A DNA stretch of 64,000 nt, taken from assembly GCA_037951165.1 (NCBI GenBank), contig JBBDHG010000061.1, forward strand, positions 8,739,001 through 8,803,000, written 5' to 3'. Below, piece by piece: positions 34,805 to 48,900 of the stretch. The position numbers were made by a program, and so were the translations under genes. The number at the start of each line of letters is the position of its first letter. The first letter of the stretch is position 1. A model generated the notes under the pieces. It was not told the DNA's origin, did no database searches, and saw nothing but the letters and a program-made list of their open reading frames with translations. The DNA is from Lophius americanus. Lineage: Eukaryota > Chordata > Actinopteri > Lophiiformes > Lophiidae.

Positions 34805-37800
34805 AGGAGCATCTGGTCTGGTCAGCGTCTGGAAATCTGCAGTGTTTAGAGAAGGAAATGCAACTGATATTCTCACCAAACGTACACACACAAATGTGAA
34901 CAGTTTTCTCTCACAAAAACTTAAGCTCTTAACACACACATACTTTATTTGAAAACATTCAGATGCAGTCTTTGAATCCATTACAGCCGACATGAACATA
35001 TTTTCTCACAGAAGTCCCTCAGAACATTCTTCCCCGTACATTATGAAAAATCACAGAGCTTGAGAAATTGATAACATCTATTGATTTATACTGTATATAT
35101 CCTCATCTTGATTTACTTTAGCTTGTGAACCTGTGTTCTGTCGTGACTATTTAGTCCCTAATTGTGAAATTTGTTAAAAACATTCCTGGATGGTTCTAGA
35201 GTAGGTTCTGAAGAAGGCATTATCTACCTATAATTTGTGTCAAATGAAGCTATATATATATAGGTAGCACCTTACTCGCAGATCAGAATCATCTGCAGGC
35301 CTCTGTCATTGTCTCCAGCCACAGGACACAATGACATCCAATAATAAAACACTGCATTGTCCATCTGCTGTGGCTAGTGGACCCACTTCATTGTTTTGGG
35401 GTCTCACAGGGTTCAAGGAGGCATAAAGGAAGGATTTAGTACAAAAACTATTACACAATTCAGGGCAAAGTAGCATTTAAGTAATTTCAGTTCTATTTAG
35501 TAGAATGTAACCTGAAGTTCTGCTTTCACTTTATCTTTTTCTAGCCTAAATGGAGAATGATCACAGTGAGTAAGCCTTTAGTGCTTTAAAATAACATTGA
35601 TAAAAACCAATCAGGAGTCTCATTTATATGCAGTACATAATTAGTACTGCAGTTACTTCTTGTTTTATATGGTTACTAAAACCAACAGGCTTGTATTTAA
35701 TTTTTTGTTTTCATAGATTTACAAAATACAAAACTTTGTTATTTATATGTTGTGATTCTGTATTGATATTAGCCTAATGGTAACCTTAATTTACTGTAAT
35801 TATATTGCCATTATATTACAATATATGCTGTTCTTGTGGAGTCTTTGTTTGAGGAGGGTAGTTTTGGTATTTGGCTGTTAGTGTGATGGAGCATGACGAC
35901 AACAGGAAAGTAAAGAAGGGTGTCTCTGAGATGATTGTGAGAGCTTTCACCCTCCGACCGGAGACATTTTTTCCACCGCATCAAATTTCAGTTTTTAGAC
36001 TGTTACACTGGTGTGAATCTTTTGGGCATATTTAGTGTAGTTCAAATTTGGCCTAGATCAGTGGAAACATTTAATGAAAGGAGACACCCCAGAACCACAA
36101 GGGCTTATTGGAGAGCACATGAGACTCAATGTCTTTTATATCTAAACAATCAAAAAATGTTCACTCTATTTTCCACACCTGGGGAATTAATGGAGGCCAA
36201 AAGGGAAAAGGAAAGGCATCTTCCCGTAGATCACTAACCAATGTTCCTTTGAGTGTTTTTACCTAGGTTAATTGTCTTCTTAGTAATATGATGGCAGAAT
36301 GCTGTAACAGCTGCTTTCTTACACATCTACGCTATGTGCATTTGTAGGTAATGCATAAGGTGTCCTCTTTTTTTAGGGGAAGTGACTGTCTTTTCTATTT
36401 AGAGGGAGAAAGTGTATGCTCTATAGCAGGCAGTACTAGTTGGGTAGTGGAAGTATGTGTAAGTGTCGGGAGGGAGCTCAGTGATTTTTTGTAAGCAGTG
36501 AGGAGATCAATATATACCCACTCATATGATGCTGCCTCAGAAATTTCAAGTCGTTTCCTCTGTTGTGAATCTTATTTGCATGGGCTTGTTGGGGAAAATG
36601 GCTTATAAAAAATGATGACATGGTAATCCACCTTATATATTTTTTGCAAACCTGTAGTAATGAAAATATATTAAGACAGGAATCTTAACTTTTGGTCACT
36701 GGGACACTCTTCTTAAAGTTACTTTATGAAGCGAAAGAGGTTTATTTTATGCAGTCTAATAGAAAAATATTTAAAATGCAGTGTGATGAGGTAAAAGAGT
36801 GTTTAGTCAAGGGATTGTAATATAGATGATTGATTTTGGGGTGAGATAATCAAACAACCTGTAAAGGGGCAAGGATAGCACTTTGACGTTATTGAGCATA
36901 CATTTACAGATCTATCTGTACCAGATATGTCAGTGTGCATGTAAGCCATTCAAATAGAGTATACAGTACTGTATCAAGGTTGTTTCATTTCCCTCTATGA
37001 ATGTGTTTTTAGATAATCTGTCATGTGCCATGACCTACATTTAAAATCTCTCCGTTGCAATCCACCGAGCACTCTGGCATTCTTGCTCTTTATGGTCAAA
37101 TCATATTTTTTAATCAATCTGTCATGTTTACAGTTTAAGCAGTGCCTTGGAGTTTTGGAAGGTGATGGGTTTATGGATGTGCTATTAACCCCCCACACAA
37201 TGTCTCCGACTTGGACGTTTCATTAAGAAGAGGCACGACTACATTTACTCAACCTTTATTATTTCTGCCCTGTGTCAGTTAAGTGCACTTAAGTAAGATC
37301 CAGATTAACCTGTAGGTGGACTTCAAATGGTTTATGGCACCACAAATAATCCAAAGGGATAAAAAGTTGAAAATCCATTGAGAAAATGGCAATACTGAAT
37401 CAAATAGTACATGTCCCATTAATCCAACGTAACGCATAGAGGTGACAGTGGGAGCCAGCGTGGAGTAAAAGCCATATGTATGAAGCAGTGAGGAGAGAGA
37501 GAAAACCTAAAACAGATCTGATTTATGCTGAGAAAATGGAGGTTCTTGAAGCAAACATGAGGTCAGCCCTAACTCTGTAATGAATGTGTGATCCTGTGGT
37601 GGGAAGCTCAGCTTGATATAGTCAATCTATTTTATAGAATATGTTCATCAGTTTCGAGTGAGAAATGAAAGTGAATGTATAATTATAAGAAATATTTGTA
37701 TTTATATAAAATGGGTACTGCTCTATAATCAAAGCACAATGTAGGGAAGAGAGATCAATATAACAGAGCATAATAGAGTTGTTTTTTTCCATTTTATCAG

Positions 37801-39760
37801 CAGCTATCGCACTGAAAGTTCGACACTTCCTACAGTCATCTACACATCTAATGTCTGTCTTCTTTTTAGCTGAAGGGTCAGTGGTTGTTGTGACTCAGGT
37901 AGTTGGTGATGGATCTAGCAGTGGCTGTAAAGGACCTTGTTGAGGTGGGAATATGCTCAGGTTACGACAGGGATCATTTCTCAGGCGGTGCAGTCGTGAT
38001 GTGAAAGTCTGGGCAGTGGCTCTTACGAGGTTTTGGCCCTTGGCTTTAGGGATTGTATAACAAAAAAAGTCAGAATTTAAGTTAAAAGTGAATTCAACAG
38101 AATACTGACAAAGACATCAGTCAGCTATATTTGATTGCTTGATCATTTAAGTTGTACATGTTTTTCCTCCTGGTATGAAAGTCTGCAAAGGAGAATTCAA
38201 CCCATTCAGCAGCACACCTTGATAATCTGGTCAGAATCAGGGTGGACAGTTAAAATAATAGCCTACATTATTGTTATTATAATGCAGTCTGACCTGTCTG
38301 GGCTTCTAAGCTTCAGAGATTATAGAAACTAATTCTCCCACACAACACCTCTATATGTTTCTTGCAAACTGTTCATTCTGAAGTAGCATCGAAAAACATC
38401 CAACTGCATCAGGAGGTTTTATCCATCTTTTTCTACATGTGCAAGGTGTTTATAGTTGGACCTGTAAGGAGAGGGTAAAAGTGTCAAATCAGTGGAGCGC
38501 TCATTCAGCACATACTTCTGTTGCACTGAATCAAATTCATTTAGAGTACTTATTTATATTTCTACCTCGGCTGCCTGAGCTTAATGTGGCACAAACTTCT
38601 TCTGCATTAGGATAAAAGTTTAAATACCCAGGAGATGCTGTTTATTTTTAACTTGACACTAAAACCCATGGCTTTATATTTAATTGTCTTTATTCCCTGA
38701 CTTGTGCTGAAATGTTGTTTTCCTGGAAAGCATTTCTTACAGATTTATCTTTTTCAAAACATGCCCCCACCCCCATTATTTACTCACGTTGTAAAATTGA
38801 TCTTAAAGCCTTGCAGTATCAAGATTTTGGGGTGAAAAGTGAAAACTTTTAGATGTTGACTTTGCAAAAAACACCACAAGGTCTGAAAATGCTGGTTTTA
38901 TTTAGTGCTGGGAAAAATTGATAGAACTGAACTTCTTGCCCTGTTAGTTTTATGGAAAATATAAGCTTGAATATGTTAGTGGAGCTCGGCACAGAAGGTG
39001 TAGATGATTTTCCTCTGAGACGTCACCCGTCTAATGGTAACATTTCCTTTTGAGAAGCAACACAAGCATTTGAAGTAGTAGAAGCGTTGGCTGTAAGTCC
39101 ATCTCAGTGTAACTTCAAGAGGTGATTCTTCTCTGGCATTTGGGCACGCTGAATGGTCATATTCTGGTCTGTCACTTCTTCGTTTGTTTTGGTTTGCAAA
39201 TCAAAGGTTGGGATGTTGTTGTTTTGCTGTACTGAAACCCCCGATTCTGCCTCCATGAACTGAAAAATGAACGATAGATGTTGAGGCTCACATTGCTCAC
39301 CACTGAGGTGTGAATGGATGGAATAGCTGGAGCTGGTAGCGAGGCAGATCAAAACCTTGGGAGCTTTAAATTATATGCATCTTTAAACAAAACAACAATA
39401 TCAATTATTCTTTTTCAAGCTGTATTTTTTGTTTGTTTTTTTGAAGACGATAAAAATCTTGGAAATATTGTAGAGTGCGCTGCGCGTCTGTGTTCCTTGT
39501 GAGAGAGTAACTCCAGATTGTATTTCATAGACTGGTTAACTTTAAACTTTCAGAAGATTGTGTTGAATAAATTCATGTCTTAATACAGAAATGTTTGAAA
39601 AATAAAGTACCTTGATCTCACTTTAGTCTGTTTTATTCAGTTTTATCCTGAGGAGTGTATATCTGTATTTGTTATGAACTAAACGTCTTTGAAATGGGAT
39701 CACTGCTGGACTGCGCTTGAAGCCTCATCAAAACTGGTTCCAGGTATGTTGAGCTGCTGG
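34805..39760. other. mink1 3' UTR and/or intergenic DNA
   Basis: AT-rich DNA downstream of mink1. The short open frames (36013-36237, 37023-37226 and others) show no family motif. The first part is mink1 3' UTR; its end is not fixed. No repeat family was recognised here. Confidence 0.5.
35343..35348 (+). terminator. mink1: Candidate mink1 polyadenylation signal
   Basis: AATAAA about 540 bases after the stop codon, followed within 15-35 bases by TG-rich sequence (CTGCTGTGGCTAGTGG). Two further AATAAA sites (39566 and 39601) could serve a much longer 3' UTR. Which is used cannot be decided from sequence. Confidence 0.4.
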
Positions 39761-39769
39761 GATTACATG

Positions 39770-40385
39770 AGGTCTTCCACTCAGAACTCATGTTTATCTG
39801 TTTGCAGATGACACTATTTTCTCTCTCAATCTGGCCATTCCACACATCTGTGCTAGAGCACATGCTTGTTTTAAATTCCTATAAAACTAAATGTGTGTTT
39901 TCACCAGTTCACCAATTTTTTAAAAAAACATTCAGGTTACCAAGGTTGAAACTGTTGAATGTTATCAATTCTTGGGTTTCTGGCTGGATTCCCTACTCCT
40001 CTCAAAGTGTCATTTAGAGCACTCATGCGTTTTATTCACCCCTTCTACTTAAAACTACGGTTACCGCAACCCAATAGTTTAATTGATCCACAATGTCAGC
40101 TCACAGGGCATTTTAACATAAGTTGTTCACTGAATGCACTGATCTATGAGACAGTTGAATTAGTCACTTACACCTGGAATGAGCTGCAAAAAAATAATAC
40201 TCTAGACCTACTCGGGTATTGCAATCACACCTGTAACTGTTTCTATTAATTGTGACGTGTCGGTGAATTATCTTGTCTGTTTTTTAATCTGTATGTGTCA
40301 ATTACTTATTAACGCTACAGGTATCTTTTGAAAATGAGATCCAGATCTTATTGAGACTAGGTGTTTAAATAAAGGACTATACTAG
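39770..40385 (+). mobile_element. LINE reverse-transcriptase fragment, decayed
   Basis: A reverse-transcriptase active-site block is readable: HVYLFADDTIFSLNLAI (about 39788-39838), containing the catalytic ADD. After frame changes come LNSYKTKCVFSP, a YQFLGFWLD block and later ETVELVTYTWNELQKNN, corresponding to the usual C-terminal part of fish LINE ORF2. The tail ends near an AATAAA (about 40370). Stops and frameshifts abolish coding. It lies between the two converging genes. Confidence 0.75.
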
Positions 40386-41050
40386 AGTAGTGCTGCACAA
40401 TATATCCACCCGACTGATTATTCATAGATGACATTTAGTCGGAGGTGTGGTACACCATTGACTGATGGCCAACTCATCATGCATTCACACCTGTGTGCAA
40501 CATAATGTCTCCTAAATTGCAGGACTTTGGACGGTGCCAAGAGGCTGGAGTCCAGCTTCTTTTTAATTGTGAAAAATTCCATCAATATTCATAAGTAGCA
40601 TTTTATGTGTAATTGATATAAATTTCTGAAGAAAGCCTTTTTCATGATTAAGAGCAGGAAGTTCTTGGAGCTGTCCTTTCACGGATCCATGCCAAAATTT
40701 GATGGTTTTCCCAATTATAATCCTTTAAGCTGTTAACAGTTAATTGACAAAAACTAGAAAAAAGAATACTCCAACATTTCACGCTACATGCCCTACATTA
40801 CAGTACGTTTGACTAAATCATCAGGTAATATGTTCTAAGCAGACGGCAATGATGAACCTGAGATGTCGACTCCAGTGCAATCTCTGGTGGCTGAAAGCAG
40901 AAAACCTTTCAAAGCATCATGAAGTGGTCAAGTATTCAGCCAGCAGAGCTAAAACTATTATTCCATGAAGCTGGGTGGGAGGATTTGTCACATATGGTTA
41001 TCAAAGAAGAGGGTGGCAGACCCTGGAATTCAAACTTTGAACTTTTTTTC

Positions 41051-41100
41051 AAAAAAAAGCCCTCTCGCAAAAAACTTCTTTTTTGCGAGAGGGTGTTTTT
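41051..41100. repeat. Perfect 15-bp inverted repeat (hairpin)
   Basis: CCCTCTCGCAAAAAA (41060-41074) and its exact complement (41079-41093) flank a CTTC loop. A-rich sequence before and T-rich sequence after allow the stem to extend by about six weaker pairs. It lies about 1.9 kb beyond the gnb2 stop codon, between the converging genes. Confidence 0.9.
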
Positions 41101-41984
41101 CTTTAATTAGAACCTTGGGAAAAACAAAAACCCAAACCATTTAAATGCTATGAAAAATTACTCATAAAGCTTGATCCTTTATTTTTTAACTTGAGATGGT
41201 AACTTTTCAGCTTGTTTTTTGTTACATAATGTGAGTTTCAATCCATTTAAAAGTTCAAATGCCTTAATAACAAGTCATGAATTACATTAACATTGTAATT
41301 ACTGATAACATTTTAGATCAATTTAATAAAAAGCAAATTAGTTTTATTGATCTTGTTAAATATATGTTGTGTAGATGCTAATCAGTAATATTAGAAGTTG
41401 GATTTATGTTGTAGAAATGGAAATGATATTTGGGACTTTGTGTTCCTGATTGAAAAAAAAAAGATAAATATTAGACTGTCATGCTGATTTATTTTCAAAT
41501 GAAGAAAATAAATGAGCATAAAGACAGCCTTTCATCTCCTCTCATTACAGCATGTTAAAAATACTTTCAAAAATGTGTTCCATTGGGTCTATTTTATATA
41601 ACCATTATTTTGGTACAAGGGGAAATGTGTCTGGGTTCTGATGGGTTAAAGGAAAGTGTTGGACCTTGAGGGAGGTTTTAGTGTAATTCTAGTTATTACT
41701 GTTACCAATGGGTCTGAGTCAGAGAACAATAATTTAATTCTAAAACAATTAAGCATCAGTAAGTCACATATTCTCATCTGAAGTGATTATTGAGGGGAAC
41801 TCTCTTCAAGTAAGTTTGCAAAATATGTTTGATTTTAAAATAAGGAAAAACTAAGACCGGTGCTAGAAATATTTAACGCTGATACTTGGAGTTCATTATT
41901 TTCAACATGTATAAATAAAATGTCCAGTTGTCTTATGAAGCTCTCATGAGAAGAAACCACAGTCACTGGCAGGAGTGGCTATTA

Positions 41985-41990
41985 TTTATT
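41985..41990 (-). terminator. gnb2: Candidate gnb2 polyadenylation signal
   Basis: On the minus strand AATAAA reads from 41990 to 41985, about 1 kb beyond the stop codon. Other AT-rich candidates occur further on (near 41490). Position is uncertain. Confidence 0.3.
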
Positions 41991-42986
41991 AATATGTACA
42001 ATTATACCATCATAATGTCCAGATAGCACATTGACAGTCAAAGTATGAATACTGGCTCCTGCTCTAGTAAGATGTGTCTTAATATGTTTTCATTTTTCAC
42101 CCACCTTTGGAATCTTATTATCTAATTTATCAATATTCTCTGTTAATAATAATAATTAATAATAAGTGTATCTGAGGCACACAGGGAGAACATGAATAAA
42201 ATAAGATAAAAAACCGAATCAAACCTAAGAACAGGTGTACTGTAGGTATGGGGGTTCTCATCTATAAAAGCAGGATGTTTAGATTCAGATGGATATAAAT
42301 GTTTATATTTTACTTTGACTCTTGATCTTATTCTTATAATCTATCCATCAAAGAGTGGTTGTCATTTTTGACTATAAATGGACTCACGTGATTCTCCTCC
42401 ATGGCCGTTCGTGCTTTTCTAAATCACAGAGATACATGTGGTACTCAGACAAAAGTAGTACAGAAAAAATCCTGAAGTGCATGTTTTGACTTCATTGTAA
42501 ACAAAGACAGAATCTTCCAATAACGTCTCCTCCTTGGTTAAACTTGAGGAGCAGTGTCTCTCAGGAAAAGGTTTGTGTGTGAATGATTGTGTCAGATGGG
42601 TCCAAAGGCTTCGGGTCAAAGTGGCATCTTTTTTTTAATTAAGCAGCTGAGGATTCAACTGTATTTGGTCACATTTTTACATTTTACTGATGGTGTCTGT
42701 GTGTTTATATTTGTGTGTGTTTGTGTGTTGTACTTTAGCCTTGCTGCTGTGCACTTAAACCAGCTGTGGAAAGTGTGGGCATGTGTTTACGCGTTGTCTT
42801 GTCCTGCATACAGTGTGTGTGTGAGAGTGTGTATGGGAACTCATACCTAGGTCATATATATTATGTACAGTACATTGTTGCAGTTTGGCTGTTGACTCTT
42901 ACATACAGTGAATACAGGGTGCAAACTTTGGCCCGAGGTGGGAGCCGTGTCTGACATGTCTGCATGTGTGTATGTGTGTGCATGGC

Positions 42987-45900
42987 TCAGTTCCAGATCT
43001 TAAGGAAGCTGTCCCAGGAACCGGTGGACACCGCCATTCCGTCATCGGTCACACCCAGACAACTCACACGATTGTCATGGCCCGCCAGTACTCCTGCAGT
43101 GAAGACAATAGAAAAGTTATAGTGCATTGCTCTGGTGCGAGAGAGCAGAGCATCAAAACACCAGCCAGTGTTCATACACACTCAAAGAGGAGGCAGAGGC
43201 TACGATCCACAACGCCACCTGATCTTTCAGAGGAAGTGTCATTAAAAAGTAAGCGTCTTGGAAGATGACGACAGCATGGAACCAGCAACCTTCCATTTAG
43301 ACTGCGCCCGCTTCTCTTCCTAAGCTACAATTTTTTTGCTCCAGAGACAATGGAGAAAACATTCCCAAAACTTCAGTAAAAACCTAGAATTAAATTTAAA
43401 AAAGCAAACCTATAGGAAAAGATAAAACGGGGACAGTAGTTAAATACCTTTGAATGTATTTTGAAATTTCTGTTTTTAATCTTTGGTACCTATGTATATG
43501 TATTTTTCTATTTATTTCATTGCTGGCTGCTGTACCGCGAGCTTGGTGCTGTCGGGATTGATAAAGTTTCTAACTAGCTAGTTATGACCAATTGCGGCAG
43601 CTAGGGGTGAAGGGTGGGTGGCAAGACCAACGTGCTGATCTTACTATCAGAGAAATTATAACGTGTGTTTAGACTTTCCCGGGAGAGTTATGTTAATTAA
43701 TAGTCGAGTTCTGAAAGCGGAATTTACTGGTAGTTGAGCCTGGCAGGAGTTATATCTCCCCAAATACAAAATTGGATTTCATAGTCATGACAACTTCTTC
43801 AAATCACAAGTTAGATTTTGAGCACAACATAAGGCAAACTTTGTTTTACGACTCTAGAAAACCATTCCTGATGAGTGTCTCAACTGATGGATTAATACAG
43901 TTCCATAGTGCTCCGATAAGAGCACGGGTTATTTACATACCACATCCATTTCTAACCGGTTTAACCGGGTCTTACAGCTGCATTACCAGAAGTTCATATG
44001 AAAAATGTGCAGAGAACATGTCTTATAACAATAAGATAGTTTAATTTGACATGGACTCGCATTTACCATCTCTTCGTGGATGAGGGAACATATAAATTAC
44101 CTCCGTAATGACAATAATGCTCACTTTACCTCTGGTTGAACCTTTTCATGCTTTGACATCACAACAGGACTCACCTATTTTGACATAAACCCACCTGCTC
44201 GGTCTCCCTTCATGGCGTCCCAGATGTTGCAGTTGAAGTCATCGTAACCAGCCAGCAGTAAACGCCCAGAGCGCGAGAAAGCCACGGAGGTGATGCCACA
44301 GATTATGTTGTCGTGGCAGTAAAGGCCGAGCTCCTGGTCTGCACGCAGATCAAACAGCCTGCAGGTGGCGTCGTCTGAGCCTGTAGCAAAGGCGCTGCCA
44401 TTGGGGAAGAACTGAAGTGGAGAACAGGAAGTTTAATGAGAGACAGGTAGTGTGGATGAAATGCAGTTATAGCGAAAGATAGGGATACACAGATCAGAGT
44501 GAAGAACAAATTTGGCATAAAGCTTCCTCTGATTGCCTGTAGATGTTTCTGCTCTTCCACCTGTTATACTCTCTGGCATTCTGCGTTGTGCAGCAGTCCA
44601 GATTCAAACTAGAGAAGATCTCAGTATGAGCTCAGGCAGTATGTTCAGATGACGTGATAATTAATAATCTGTTTAATCCTCTAGTCTGCTCCCGGGTTAA
44701 ATCCCCTCTAAAGCTGGAGACAAGTCAGTGTGTGATGTGACAAAGTCAAATCCTGGTGCTGATCTGGTAATAGTGCGTCGGGAGCAGATTTCCGAAATCC
44801 CCGCTGGCTTGATGTCAATGCCTGTGATTTGAATTTCTAATTGTAATCAGCTCACAAACTGAACATTACAATCATCATCCTTTTTAGCCTCTTCTTTTAC
44901 TTATTGTCGGTCAGGATCAGTTGACCAACAGCATGATTTAGCATCCTCTGAGTGGCTAAATTGGAGATTAAATCTAAAATACAATTAAAAAGCATTAAAC
45001 CACATTTTCATATTTATTACCACAAGAGACTTTGGTGACAAAGGTGTCACAAAAACTATGCAGAATACCTTACACACTTTAATGCGTGTTCTGTAGCATA
45101 AGAAGTCCCTAACTAATCATTTCTAGCTTGAGTTCTTGCAATTCAACTAAGAATTCTAATATATAATAACATGTCCTGTATTTAATAATCTCCTCTGACA
45201 ACATATTTTGAACAAACTGAAGTTAGGGAAAGATTGTACAATAATCATGTTTTAAAACTTGCCAGCAAAATAACAGGTTCCATTTATTTTGTAGAGCTGC
45301 AAATAAAAATAGGAAATGGTGTTCCTCCGAAAAACTGTAAAAGTAATTTAAAAAAATAAAATATAATAATTTGAAAAAATCAAATCCCACAAAAAAAAGA
45401 AACCTTTAAAAGGATTGTATTGGTGAATATGTGTAGCATTTATAAAAGGCTTAGCTTTAGTCTCTGAATGAGGCAAGAATACTCTTACTGCACACTTTTT
45501 TCACAGTGACTGTCAAAAGTAAATCCTGTTCCGTGTGGATGGACAGACTCGGGTCACCCTACATGCCCTGTTTATGGGGTGCATAACAACCAGTGTGAAT
45601 GAATATTTGACAACTTATATTTGACGTGATCATACTCACACAGATAGCGTTAATGTCCGACTCGTGGCCTGTGAAAGTCTGTCTGCACATGCTGTCCCTG
45701 ATGTCCCAGAGTTTGACCGAGGCGTCGCAGGCTCCTGACACGAAGGTGCGGAGGTCCGGCGACAGGGACAGACTCATGACATCACCGCTGTGGCCCGAGA
45801 AAACCGTGGTCTGCTGACTCGTCTCAATGTCCCACAGTGCACTGAGACAGAGAGCACAGAGTCAATACACAGATTGGCTCAGAGAAACATATTTGCAAGT

Positions 45901-48900
45901 CAGTGAATGAATCTCTGTGTCTCACTCACCATGTGGTGTCTCCTGAACTTGTGATGATTTGATTGTCATCGATGAATCGGCAACAAGACAGGTAACCTTG
46001 GACGACAGGATTAAGTGATAGTAACACAGCAATATGAGCATCTACTGTAATACCATTATAATAATGCATGACTTTTGTTTGTTAAATACATGAAACAAAG
46101 GCAGAGAAAGCATGTGAATAAAATTTCTGTATTTCTGTAAATTTAAATCTATTTAAACTACAACAATATGTGTACCAATATTAATCATTTCTAAATAACC
46201 TTAATTATAACTAAATTATTCACAGTCAGGTTTGGGGATTAAAGAAATATTTCAAGTATATAATAAGGATACAAATAACTGTCAACTGTATTCCATTAGA
46301 GTCGGGCTTGTAGATTAATCCCGTTTAATCTTGATCACAATTCTTGCTTCCGGCATTTAAATGTACATGATTCACAGTTTTTTTTAAAGTGCTTTGCCCA
46401 TACATGGCTCCGCTGGAATAAGTAACTTGGATCGCTCATGATCAAAACAGAATTCAAATGAAGACCTTAACCCCTGATGTGGATCATCATCTGTTGCTGC
46501 TTTTATTGTCAAAGCTTCATGATGTAATTCTATTTTTACACTGAAAATTATTTTGGAATTAAAATCAATGAATAATAATTGTTGAGAATGGTCATGTTTT
46601 TTGGTAGATTACATACAGATTTACATAAAATGGGGATAATAAATAGGATTTTTCTATTAAATTAACAAATAATGCAAGAGCAGGTCTCAGAGCAGGAGGA
46701 AAATGACTGAGTGGGCTTTTTTTTTAATATGAAGACCCTACACTAACACACACACGATCAACAAAACTATCCATCACGCTCAAATACCCTCTGACCGTCA
46801 CAAACATCAGCCAAACTTCCAACGGTCATTAGGTCTTGTGGCTACAATAAAAGGAAGTAAAAATGTCCATTACAGAACACACGCAATGGCGGTTACTGAC
46901 ATTTAGACACATCCGCATCTAACAGATCAATAACCACATGCACTGAAGTCTCCTACTGTTAAATCCTCTTTGTCCTACTTTTATGTGTGTATCAGAGTCC
47001 TGATAAATACATATGGTCACAGCTGCTCCAGTTTATGAAGTAACCCTCCAGGCTGTGCTTTTATGCAAAATCTATTGTTATTGTAAATATCTGCAGTTAT
47101 TGCTCATAACCAAATGGAAAATTCTATACATAAGGATATGTAACTTTAAATTTAAAACAAATTGATCAGGCTGCTTTTTGGGAAAAATAAGCCGAACTAA
47201 AATAAAGAATGGCAAAACCCAAAGCAAACAAATATACATCTGATTGCTATCTGAAACTGTGTGTATTTGTGCTTGAGGCTGTTAATAAATATATGTTAAA
47301 TCTAGAAAATGACCAGCAGCCACACAATCACAACCTCACATGGAAGAGTTGATGCTTCAGCCCATTAAAACTGTTGTCTGTGATTTATTTACCCTGTAAA
47401 CCAAGACTTCATTGTTTAGCCGTTTGGGAGTGCAGTTTCAAATGAGGCAGGAGACCGGTGCACTTGTTTCCTTTCCTTAACTCGAAGGAAGAATAAACCA
47501 GAAGAGGATCAAAGTCCTGCAGTCGCTCACCTGTATGACCAGGCAGCTCCCTGCTGACCCTGACGTTACCCTCACGGGTCTTCAAGCAGTAGATGGAGCA
47601 GATGTTGTCAAGGCCCCCGCAGGCGACGTAGTTTCCAGAGGGGGCGTAGGCACAGGTCATCACCCAGGAAGAACGCAAGGGGATGGCATGGATCTAGGAA
47701 GGAATCGGTATTTGAAGGCAACAGAGAATAAAAAGTAATCAAGAACAATGAAACTATAATGCAAAGGTTTATTAGCTTAATATAAAACACAAAACGCTAC
47801 TTTAACAGCAGTGTTGAGAATTATTCAACGCTTGATGACAAGCATCTCCAGTACTTTCTAAACCTTTACTTCCATTGTGCACATGACGCAGAACAAAGCA
47901 CCACCTTCAGCCAGCTTTCCTGAGGCATCTTGGCACATTCCTCATGGGCTAAAACCTCCTTGTGTAATAAGCCTTGATTTATGTCCACCTTCTTTAAATC
48001 CAACATCCTGCAACTGTGACTGCCTATCTAGGGTGTTCTAGAACCTATTCTGAAAAAAGTCCTTGAGGTCTGCTTTGGATCATGTCCTTCATGGAATGAA
48101 CAATAACGCCCAGTGTTCAGCTTCCTAACAGATAGTGAGATTTTTTTCCCTATGGGTACTTGTTGTGTTTTATTCTTGATGGGATCTATCTTAGTGTCTA
48201 CACACTACTGGTGTTCCCGTGTAAGATGAAGTAAAACAACCCCAGAGCATCACTGAGCCACCGCCATGCTTCAATGTGGAGAGGGTGCTATTTTCAGTAT
48301 CTGTTTTATTCTTCTTCCTGCAGACACACCGTTAATCCACATGAGCATCTACTGTAATACCAGTAGTTTAAATTTTGTTTCATTGCTCCACCAAGCCGCA
48401 TCCAAAAACTTTAGGATTTTATCTAGATTGATCTGAGCTAATGGATGCAACTTTTTTTAGAGTCAGAAACTGACTCTACAGCTGGAGACAGTCTATGGAA
48501 GTTGTTGTGTTTTAGCATCTGATTTGTAAATGTGTCTCTACTGAGGAAGGCAGTTCAGTGGGTTGAATCATTTTGAGACTGCAGTGGTCAGTAAAAGTAT
48601 AAGAACTGTCAATTGTGGTTATTTAAAATGGTGTTTGATTAATTTTCTGCAAACAGCTAATAATTTATATATTTTGCCTGCAAACCTAAATTGCAACTGA
48701 GTGGAGAGGAATCATTACAGCGATGTCGAGTTATTATGAGTCCACTTCTAGTTCAGACAGAGGACATGTCTGACCATGAATCCAGCTGACGTACGGCGAA
48801 GAATAATTTGGCTGTCTGTACCTTGTTGGTGGTGTGGCTGTCCCAGATGATCAGTTTCCCATCTTGAGAGGCGCTAACCAGAAGCCTGCAGGGACAAAAA

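Noticed and set aside
43772..44044. 90-aa plus-strand ORF in the gnb2 intron
   Set aside because: No family similarity, single frame within an intron of a gene on the other strand, no splice or promoter context.
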